From: Caldilineaceae bacterium
GTDB taxonomy: Bacteria > Chloroflexota > Anaerolineae > Caldilineales > Caldilineaceae
NCBI GenBank assembly: GCA_020634755.1
Contig: JACKBC010000014.1
Location: 62,001-126,000, forward strand
Direction: 5' to 3'
DNA length: 64,000 nt
This document shows positions 46,024 to 52,898 of the stretch, piece by piece; within the stretch, counting starts at the first letter, position 1; each line of letters begins with the position of its first letter. Below the pieces are notes generated by a model. It had not been told where the DNA came from. It made no database searches and worked only from the letters and a program-made list of their open reading frames with translations. The translations under genes and the position numbers were made by a program.

Positions 46024-46962
46024 TCAAATCTTCATCTTCAATTTGCGTGCGCGCTGGCCGCGCCACGTTTCGCAACCGCCATCGCCGCTGGGACGCACAG
46101 AAGGCTTGGCCAAGTCTTCATGGCCTTTCCAGGCGTACGGATCCACGCCCGCCACCATTTCGATGTCGCGGTAATCGGCCACGGCCATGTGTTCACCCTC
46201 TTTAGGAGCGCGCCAGGGCAGCAGCGTTTCGGCGCTGCAATAGTGGTTGACCAGCACGCGGCGGTAACCGCTCTGCGCGCGGTTGGGCAGCGAGCGGTGC
46301 AGCAGATAGCCATTAAAGAAGACAATGGCGCCCGCCTTCACTTCCACCGGGATGGCATCTTCATCGGTATAGGGGAAGCCATACGTCTCGCCGGCACAGT
46401 CAAAGCGCGGATCGTCATGATCCCACTGTGGCCAAAGGATGCCATGCTTGTGTGAACCGGGGATGACCCAAAGGCCGCCATTTTCCACCGTGGCATCGTC
46501 CAGCGCGATCCAGCCGCCGGTGAGCGAGCGGTCGCGCGTGGGGATAAAGAATTCGTCCTGATGCCATGCCTGCCCCGGTTTGCCCGACGCTTTGATAAAG
46601 AGCATGGATTGCATGCACTTGACGTTGGGGCCAATCACTTGGGTCAACACGTCGACCATGGCCGGATGGCTCAGCGCGTTGTACATGATTTCGGAAAACT
46701 TGTGCGGGAAGTGAATGCAGAGATAGCGATGCAGCACGTCGGCATCATTTTCGTGACGCTCGTCAATGTCTCCGCGGATCATCTCGCCGCGTTCGCCCTG
46801 GCAAATGGCTAATGTTTCGGCGCGTAGCTCGGCCACTTCGGCCGCCGACAGCGCATTGGGGATCACTACATAGCCATTTTCGCGGTAGAATTCGCCCAGA
46901 TCTCCGCTGGGAGAGCGGGTGGGCTGCGTAATAAATTGGGGCATTGTAAGAACAGCCGTCAT
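46024..46962 (-). CDS. Phytanoyl-CoA dioxygenase (PhyH) family protein
   Basis: 312 residues of the Fe(II)/2-oxoglutarate oxygenase fold. The HxD ligand pair is in AWHQDEFFIPT and the distal His in NGYLLHRSLPN, with the 2-oxoglutarate-binding Arg in SGYRRVLVNHY. Such proteins hydroxylate lipids or small metabolites. Start at 46962 (MTAVLTMPQ) follows aaggagga. It is on the same strand as the TPP enzyme; a catabolic link is plausible but unproved. Confidence 0.87.
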   Translation of the reverse strand: MTAVLTMPQFITQPTRSPSGDLGEFYRENGYVVIPNALSAAEVAELRAETLAICQGERGEMIRGDIDERHENDADVLHRYLCIHFPHKFSEIMYNALSHPAMVDVLTQVIGPNVKCMQSMLFIKASGKPGQAWHQDEFFIPTRDRSLTGGWIALDDATVENGGLWVIPGSHKHGILWPQWDHDDPRFDCAGETYGFPYTDEDAIPVEVKAGAIVFFNGYLLHRSLPNRAQSGYRRVLVNHYCSAETLLPWRAPKEGEHMAVADYRDIEMVAGVDPYAWKGHEDLAKPSVRPSGDGGCETWRGQRARKLKMKI

Positions 46963-47019
46963 GGGATGCTTCCTCCTTCGTTGTGCCATTTGGTTCGGTA
47001 CATTATAACATTTGGCTCT

Positions 47020-47082
47020 GTAAAAGCGATGAATAAATACCCCTTCCTCAGCCTAGAGTTGTCGATTATTCATCGCTTTTAC
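47020..47082. repeat. Inverted-repeat element family G (GTAAAAGCGATGAATAAT), copy 1
   Basis: A 63-bp element with terminal inverted repeats of about 17 bp (gtaaaagcgatgaata / attattcatcgcttttac). It is an inverted copy of 48703-48765; flanking words (catttggctct / agaaccaaatgg) also correspond. Confidence 0.82.
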
Positions 47083-47120
47083 AACCGCAGTTGATATTAT
47101 ATTATTTACGCTTTTTGATT

Positions 47121-47990
47121 TCATCCCCCAGCTATCAGTTGATGCAGCACTGTGACCTCATCCGCACTGATCTTTTCCACCAGCCGCGCCGCCGCCACCA
47201 CGCGCATCCAGCTTTGCAAACGCGGACGGTCCAGCGCACGTAGCTCTGTGTAGCGGGCTAAATAGGCGGCGGCAAATTGGCGGCGCAAAACCGTAATCTG
47301 AGCCACCATTTCCGGCGGCATATCGAATGGCAGCACGATGTGTTCAAGTAGCAAAAGCGTGCGCGCCACGTCCGCTGTGGGATCACCTTGCGTCAGATCA
47401 ACCCAGTCAATAATCACCGGGCCGGCGGGCGAAATGATCATATTGCTCGGATGAAAATCACCGTGGCAGAGTACCGGAACAGTTGGGCCAAAGCGACTAA
47501 GTTGCTGTAGGATCTGCTGCATCTCCGTACGGACTGTTTCGCTGAGCGGCGCCCGGGCGAGCGCATTTTCCAGGCGCGTCTGCTGTGGGGGCGTCGCAGA
47601 GTGAGCCGCAGAGATTTGATGGAGCGCCACATGCCATTCAGCCAGCGTGTGCGCGAATGGCATGGCGTCGCTCGGCCCAGCTAACATCTGTTCCAACATG
47701 GTGGGGCCATATATGCGCGCGAACAGCACGCCGGCGCGTTCGCCAATTTGGCAAACGTCAAGAACCGCGGGTGTGGGCAAGCCGGCCGCATGGGCAACTT
47801 GGGCATTCGCGGCTTCTCGTTGCGCTGCCATAAGTGGATAGCCAGCGTGGTATAGCTTGAGAACCACGGCGTCCGCCACGCCATCATTTGGCCACGCGAA
47901 AAGATCAGCCGTAGCCCCTTGGGCAATTATTGCGTCTTGATCAACGTTAAAATTTTTCACTGTATTTAGAAAGGTTGCAAAATCTAGCAA
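47121..47990 (-). CDS. Aminoglycoside phosphotransferase (APH)-fold kinase
   Basis: 289 residues. IIAQGATADLFAWP is the glycine loop, VVLKLYHAGYP carries the ATP-binding Lys, LCHGDFHPSNMI is the catalytic loop and VIIDWVDLTQGDPTADVART the metal loop. It could phosphorylate a sugar, amino alcohol or antibiotic. The gene is bracketed by the inverted pair of family G elements and family A repeats, in an AT-richer region. It is unlike the kinase domain at 12204 in detail. Confidence 0.85.
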   Translation of the reverse strand: MLDFATFLNTVKNFNVDQDAIIAQGATADLFAWPNDGVADAVVLKLYHAGYPLMAAQREAANAQVAHAAGLPTPAVLDVCQIGERAGVLFARIYGPTMLEQMLAGPSDAMPFAHTLAEWHVALHQISAAHSATPPQQTRLENALARAPLSETVRTEMQQILQQLSRFGPTVPVLCHGDFHPSNMIISPAGPVIIDWVDLTQGDPTADVARTLLLLEHIVLPFDMPPEMVAQITVLRRQFAAAYLARYTELRALDRPRLQSWMRVVAAARLVEKISADEVTVLHQLIAGG

Positions 47991-48014
47991 GTGCGCCTAT
48001 AATCAGTAGGCATA

Positions 48015-48105
48015 ACTTACGCAGGGCTTGCGGCTTCTTTGGAAAAAAAGAATGACAAGAAGGATTCTGCGCCCAGGTTGCTCTTTAGGGTAGGCTTGCG
48101 TAAGT
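48015..48105. repeat. Palindromic repeat family A, diverged copy
   Basis: acttacgcagggcttgcgg at left, taggcttgcgtaagt at right. Confidence 0.65.
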
Positions 48106-48257
48106 TTTAAAGCTTGTTTTCCAAACCGGCTTTTAATGATAGCCACTTATGCAGCATCATCACCTAACATCACGGCCTAATGAACCCCACTTCGCCGCTT
48201 TATGACAAACTTTTCCGCAAGGTTTGCCTAGGTGCTATCGAGTGTCTCGTCAAGTAT

Positions 48258-48302
48258 CAGTACACCGCCACGGTGTTGGCGATCTAGGCGTCGGTCTCGA
48301 TC
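48258..48302. repeat. Hairpin repeat family B, partial inverted copy
   Basis: Contains cagtacaccgccacggtgtt and ggcgtcggtctcgatc, the reverse complement of the right half of the family B unit; the left arm is missing. Confidence 0.65.
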
Positions 48303-48598
48303 AAAACACGATTGGCAGAACACTAGTTATGTTCGCGCTATGCGCAGCATGATTAAAGTAAAAGTATATTTGACTTTGCTACAAAGTCCTAATTTTTTAA
48401 CCACGAAGGCATCTCGCCCAATCTGCATTTCGCACCCACGTCTGGCGTAGGTTGAAAAAGGAAATGTGTGTTACGGCGCTTTAAGCATTCAACGCTATAG
48501 CACACATACGTCTGTTGCCGAGCCGCAATCAGCTAAGAATCACACTGATGCGGTTGCGGTCTATTGTTATTGGATGTTCTAAACACTTTTTATAATGG

Positions 48599-48844
48599 GA
48601 CTTATGTAAAACCTACAGTATAAACCACATTGCATAAACCGCATTGCATAAACCATATTGCAAATTACATTGTTTATAAAGCACGTTTTACCCACTGCGG
48701 GTGTAAAAGCGATGAATAATCAACAATTCCACGCTGAGAAATGGGTAATTATTCATCGCTTTTACAGAACCAAATGGTATTAGTCATAAATTATATCGGT
48801 CGTAATGTGGTGCATTTCTGCATCCTGTAGGCGCTGCATAAGTC
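48599..48844. repeat. Family A element apparently interrupted by other repeats
   Basis: A left arm (gacttatgtaaaacctacag) near 48599 and right arm (ctgtaggcgctgcataagt) at 48826-48844 match each other but are about 205 bases apart. Between them are a 13-base tandem repeat (cattgcataaacc, 48620-48672) and the family G element 48703-48765. No gene is seen in 47991-48872 otherwise. Confidence 0.6.
48703..48765. repeat. Inverted-repeat element family G, copy 2
   Basis: 63-bp hairpin element, opposite orientation to 47020-47082, followed by agaaccaaatggta. Confidence 0.82.
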
Positions 48845-48872
48845 ATAGTTAGGAATAATTGGGTCACTAATA

Positions 48873-50093
48873 ATGAACAAATTCTGGCAATCTGAAGCCA
48901 ACAAATTTACGCTGTACGGCGCAATTTTCGGATTTTTGTTTCCAATCATCGCCACGTTTTTGCGCGCGTTTCTCAAACATGGCGACTTCTCTATTGACAG
49001 CATGTTCGATGTGCAAATGACCGATCCGCTGCTGTGGATTATCGATAGCGCACCGTTCTGGTTAGGTCTGTTTGCCCGTTTTGCCGGCAGACGACAAGAC
49101 AACCTCAAAGCAATTATTCGGCAAAGTAACGCCACAGAGCTTGGGCTGTCCGATGAGCAGGAAGATTCACAACAGTTTGCCGGTTTGCTCACCTTTTTGG
49201 GCATCGGCTTGATCGGCATTGTCCTTTTTGCCTTTAGTATTTGGCTGCAGCGGTTGATTCTATCCGGCGACACATCGCCCGCATCTGAGGCGGCCGTTGT
49301 TGCCACGGTCGATCAATCTACGGCCGGCAATGGCATTGTGGGCGGCGGGGCGCTGGCCACCGCTACCATTGCGCCCGTTGTGATCAATGTGCAGCCTACC
49401 GTCGTGGCGCCTACGCCCACCTCTATTCCGCCTACGTCTACGGCGATGCCACCCACGGAAACGCCAGCCGTTGTGCTTGCGCCTACTGTTGCTGTGGAGC
49501 CCACCGCTGCGGCGGCGGTTGCTGCCCCTGACGCGGGCAACGCCGCAGCGGCCAACCCAGACGCAAGCAACCCAGACGCAAATAACACGGAAACCGTTGC
49601 CGAAGCTGAAAATGACAGCGCGGCAGTTGCGCCCGCGCCCAGCAACCTGATTATTCTGGGCTTTGTTCAGCGCGATCTCGACTGCCGATTTTTTACCGAG
49701 CTGGCCGCTGAGTCCTGGCAAACCCTGGCTGATGTGGCGGTAGAAATACGGCCCTATGCCGATGCCACCCAGCTGTTTGACGAACTGACCGCGGCGCCCA
49801 ATTCGAGCACGATCTTTATTACAAATTGCTTTGTAGACCCCGACGACCGCCCATATTTGCGCCAACATATTTCGCAATTACAGATTATTGGCAAAGCGTT
49901 TTGGGAAGCGAATGACAAAAAATTGTTGACGGTTTCCAATGCCGGTACACCGAGCCAATTGCGGCGACAGTTTCCGGCCATCTACAATTTTATTGTGAAC
50001 CAAACCTATGATGACGCCCAAATAACAGCTCAGGATCCAGCGGGCTGGCTTCAAGAGAACAGAGCAACTGTGCAAAGCTGGATGAACAATTAA
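48873..50093 (+). CDS. Chimeric membrane protein with extracytoplasmic C-terminal domain
   Basis: 406 residues. Residues 8-75 have two hydrophobic segments (LYGAIFGFLFPIIATFL; LLWIIDSAPFWLGLFARF), a layout I associate with the N-termini of multi-sensor kinases in this phylum. A third helix is at about 108-130. A Pro/Thr/Ala/Asn-rich linker (about 135-255) follows, then a folded domain ending RRQFPAIYNFIVNQTYDDAQ and PAGWLQENRATVQSWM. The end resembles the last lobe of glycine-betaine-binding (OpuAC-type) proteins, but half the domain would be missing. No kinase part is present. Confidence 0.55.
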   Translation: MNKFWQSEANKFTLYGAIFGFLFPIIATFLRAFLKHGDFSIDSMFDVQMTDPLLWIIDSAPFWLGLFARFAGRRQDNLKAIIRQSNATELGLSDEQEDSQQFAGLLTFLGIGLIGIVLFAFSIWLQRLILSGDTSPASEAAVVATVDQSTAGNGIVGGGALATATIAPVVINVQPTVVAPTPTSIPPTSTAMPPTETPAVVLAPTVAVEPTAAAAVAAPDAGNAAAANPDASNPDANNTETVAEAENDSAAVAPAPSNLIILGFVQRDLDCRFFTELAAESWQTLADVAVEIRPYADATQLFDELTAAPNSSTIFITNCFVDPDDRPYLRQHISQLQIIGKAFWEANDKKLLTVSNAGTPSQLRRQFPAIYNFIVNQTYDDAQITAQDPAGWLQENRATVQSWMNN

Positions 50094-50100
50094 TTATTGG

Positions 50101-50177
50101 ACTAACGCAAGCCGTAGGGGAAATGGTCCGGTCAGCTATGTTATGCTCCTCTGGCGAACCACCGGCGCTGCGTAAGT
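50101..50177. repeat. Palindromic repeat family A, short subtype
   Basis: Ends actaacgcaagccgtag and gcgctgcgtaagt; inner word ggtcagctatgtt shared with 22357-22434. Confidence 0.75.
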
Positions 50178-50215
50178 CGTGAATTACTGATATTTCTATT
50201 TTATAGGAGATAACT

Positions 50216-50641
50216 ATGGCAGAATTTAGCTGGAGCAGCGGCCTGATCGGCGGCATTCTGATTGGCTTGAGCGCTACGCTCCTGTTGCTCGCCAATGGCC
50301 GCATTGCGGGCATCAGCGGCATTTTTAACGGCGCCATCTTTAACCTGTCTGGCGATGCGCAGTGGCGCTGGCTTTTTATCGGCGGGCTGCTCATCGGCAC
50401 GTTGATCTATGAATATGGGCTGGCCACCAAACCCACCCCCCAGGGCGCACTGGCGCCCATAAGCATGATCATTGGTGGGCTCATTGTGGGCTTTGGTACG
50501 CGCATGGGCAATGGCTGCACCAGCGGTCACGGTGTGTGCGGGCTGGGACGCCTGTCGCAACGTTCGCTGGCCGCCGTCATCACGTTTCTGGCCACGGCGT
50601 TTATAACGGTCTACATTGTGCGCCACGTACTCATGTTTTAA
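50216..50641 (+). CDS. YeeE/YedE family sulfur transport protein (PmpA-like)
   Basis: 141 residues, about four membrane segments. GFGTRMGNGCTSGHGVCGLG carries the conserved Cys residues and the SGHG motif of YeeE half-proteins, which carry thiosulfate or other sulfur compounds. aggaga precedes the ATG. It pairs with the next gene, the second half of the same transporter fold. Confidence 0.9.
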   Translation: MAEFSWSSGLIGGILIGLSATLLLLANGRIAGISGIFNGAIFNLSGDAQWRWLFIGGLLIGTLIYEYGLATKPTPQGALAPISMIIGGLIVGFGTRMGNGCTSGHGVCGLGRLSQRSLAAVITFLATAFITVYIVRHVLMF

Positions 50642-50645
50642 AGGG

Positions 50646-50726
50646 ACAAGGGGGCAAAGCAGCAAAGTTACGCGTCTCCTCGCTGCACCTTGCCACTCTG
50701 CAACCTGCAACTTTCAAGGATAACGA
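50646..50726. repeat. Intergenic hairpin (GCAAAGTTGCAGAGTGGCA-type words)
   Basis: agcaaagttacgcg and gcaacctgcaactttc words face each other, with tgccactctgcaac as in 34225-34295. It lies between the two Pmp genes. Confidence 0.45.
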
Positions 50727-50729
50727 ATT

Positions 50730-51197
50730 ATGCAAAAAGTAATTGCAATCTTATCAGGCATCATCTTTGGATTGGGCCTGTCTATATCACAAATGATCGA
50801 CCGCCAGCGCGTGCTGGGCTTTTTGGACGCGGCCGGCGCTTGGGATCCCACGCTGATGTTTGTGCTGGGCGGCGCCGTAGGCATTACCGTCATCACTTTT
50901 CGCTTTATTTTGCCCCGCGCCAAACCGCTTTTTGCCCCAAAATTTTACCTGCCCACCAAGTTCAACATTGACCGGGACTTGATTTTGGGCTCAGCGCTCT
51001 TTGGCGTGGGCTGGGGCATTTCCGGTTACTGTCCGGGACCGGCCATTGCCTCGCTGGCCCTCGGCTCCACCAATGCGCTGATTTTTATGGGCGCACTCAT
51101 TATCGGTTCCTACGTGGCTGGCAAAGTACCGGCGCCCTCGCTGCCTAAACCAATTGACTCGACCAGTGCCAAGCCCTCTACCGCTTCATCAAGCTGA
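50730..51197 (+). CDS. YeeE/YedE family sulfur transport protein (PmpB-like)
   Basis: 155 residues, about four membrane segments. The conserved GVGWGISGYCPGPAIASL and GFLDAAGAWDPTLMFVLGG identify the second half. The C-terminal 25 residues are Ser/Pro-rich. Together with the preceding gene it should form a complete carrier for a reduced sulfur compound. Confidence 0.9.
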   Translation: MQKVIAILSGIIFGLGLSISQMIDRQRVLGFLDAAGAWDPTLMFVLGGAVGITVITFRFILPRAKPLFAPKFYLPTKFNIDRDLILGSALFGVGWGISGYCPGPAIASLALGSTNALIFMGALIIGSYVAGKVPAPSLPKPIDSTSAKPSTASSS

Positions 51198-51203
51198 CGC
51201 GAC

Positions 51204-51288
51204 GGGAGTAGGAAGTAGGAATACAGGATTAGGCAGTAGCCGCCCGCTATATCCCTACTCCCTACTCCCTACTCCGTACTCCTTATCC
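51204..51288. repeat. Intergenic hairpin, family E, copy 2
   Basis: ggagtaggaagtaggaat and ccctactccctactccg words face each other between convergent genes, so it may serve as a terminator for both. Confidence 0.65.
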
Positions 51289-51289
51289 C

Positions 51290-52585
51290 CTAAAACCGCG
51301 GCAGCCGGAAGCGCATGGGCCAGCGGTAGCGTAGATGACGCCGCTCGGCAAAGGCCGGCTCCTGCGGTGTGACCACCTGCACCCGCCCCAGCAGCCAAAC
51401 CGAAACGGCCATGAGCAGTGCGCTGAGCACAAAGACACCATTCATGGGCACCCCCAGCGCAATCAGCCCGATGCCAATATGCGGCACCAGTATGCCGCGC
51501 ACCCCCACAACGGTCGACTGCACCGCCGCGTATTCGGAAATCTGATCCGGTTTGGCCAGCTGAATCCCAGCGTTGATCAGCCCCATATCCCACCCGGCCG
51601 AGATCACGCCTTGGATCACAAAAGCCGGAATCAGCATCCCAAACGAATTGGCGTTGGCGTACAGCAGCGGCAAAAAGAGCGCCACCATGGCGTTGCCGCG
51701 CAGCACGGCCACACCGCCCGCCCGGTCCACAATGCGCCCCCAAAAGGCATAGCTCAAAAACCAGAAGAGCGACTGCACCAGCCCCAGCCAGCCCAGGTCC
51801 GAATAGGAGAGCCCCAACCGGTCCACCTGCACCAGCGGATAGAGCGTCCACGACATGAGCGTGCCCGTGCCGTAAACCGAAAACGCGGTCAGAAAATAGC
51901 TAAAGCGCTTATCCTCGCGCAGAATTTGGCGCAATTCTGCAAACGTGCGCGTCTGCCGCGGGGTCAACGGCGGCTCGTTCACCTCCAGCCGCGCAAAGAA
52001 GAAGACCGACAGCAGCCCCATAAAGGCCCCCACCGGAAAGAGCGCCTGATAGCCCCAATGATCCAGCGCCCAGCCGGCCAGCGGCGCCGCCGCCACCATG
52101 GAGAGAATCCGCCCCATGCGCACCAGCGACATCATCTTGCCGCGCACATCGTCGGGATAAATGCTTTGCAAAATGCGCACATAACCGGGCGACGGAAAGG
52201 CTTCCAGCAGCCAAAAGAGCGTACTCAGCACCACCATCCAAATGGGCTGCACCACAAAGGCAAAGAGCCCCATTAGCGTGCGCGATACCACCCACGAAGA
52301 GAGGATAATGCTCATGGTGCGCCGCCGCCGCATAAGCACAATGCTAAATGCCGTCAGCACCGAGCCCACAAACTGGGTCGACGTGTAAACCGCCAACATA
52401 GAGGGCGATGCGCCGCTGCGCCGCAAGATTACCGGGATGAATGCAATCGTCGCCGCCTGGAACACCCCAAAAGCCAGCGCCGAATAGAGCTCGACGGTTA
52501 AATTGCGCCGTACTTTTTGCGCCACCGCCGGCTGCAATGAACCCGTGAGCGACTGGCTCAGCCGGGTACGAAACGTTTGCAACAT
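51290..52585 (-). CDS. MFS transporter
   Basis: About 431 residues with 11-12 hydrophobic segments. The loop GKMMSLVRMGRIL and GRIVDRAGG resemble the cytoplasmic motif-A regions of MFS carriers. No substrate can be assigned; the family often includes sugar or drug efflux members. The start could be 52594 (MCAM...) or 52585 (MLQTFRT). It converges on PmpB. The spacer 52595-52862 contains no clear gene. Confidence 0.85.
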   Translation of the reverse strand: MLQTFRTRLSQSLTGSLQPAVAQKVRRNLTVELYSALAFGVFQAATIAFIPVILRRSGASPSMLAVYTSTQFVGSVLTAFSIVLMRRRRTMSIILSSWVVSRTLMGLFAFVVQPIWMVVLSTLFWLLEAFPSPGYVRILQSIYPDDVRGKMMSLVRMGRILSMVAAAPLAGWALDHWGYQALFPVGAFMGLLSVFFFARLEVNEPPLTPRQTRTFAELRQILREDKRFSYFLTAFSVYGTGTLMSWTLYPLVQVDRLGLSYSDLGWLGLVQSLFWFLSYAFWGRIVDRAGGVAVLRGNAMVALFLPLLYANANSFGMLIPAFVIQGVISAGWDMGLINAGIQLAKPDQISEYAAVQSTVVGVRGILVPHIGIGLIALGVPMNGVFVLSALLMAVSVWLLGRVQVVTPQEPAFAERRHLRYRWPMRFRLPRF

Positions 52586-52862
52586 TGCACACATGCTTTC
52601 TATAGATGTTCTCTAACCACAAAGCCACTCGAGTTCTGAACTTGTGGAAGGCCGGCTGTTCCCTGCGACGTCCCAAACACCGCTTGGACGCTAAAGGGAG
52701 GCCAGTAGAGTTACAATTTTCCAAATCAAAAAGCTGATTGTAGGTGCAGCGCAGCGCGCTTGTCAAACCGCGCCAAAGGGATTGCAGACCTGCCCAGTTT
52801 GCCAAACTTGAGCGGTCTTGAGTACGCTCAATGGGGGCGTATGCTGGCCCTAAAATTCGGAG

Positions 52863-52891
52863 TTGAATCGCCCGCTATTTCCTGGTATGAT
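52863..52891 (+). promoter_or_regulatory. Promoter for a probably leaderless NB-ARC mRNA
   Basis: TTGAAT (52863-52868), 17 bases, extended TGGTATGAT ending at 52891. The expected start of transcription (about 52898) is at the ATG at 52899, so no 5' UTR or ribosome-binding site would be present. Confidence 0.65.
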
Positions 52892-52898
52892 ACCCATT

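Noticed and set aside
48232..48450. Possible 72-residue plus-strand gene in the 48-kb spacer
   Set aside because: It overlaps a partial family B repeat and shows no ribosome site or protein-like pattern.
3796..48844. Family A repeats as a CRISPR array
   Set aside because: Copies are scattered over 45 kb with no regular spacers and no cas genes nearby.
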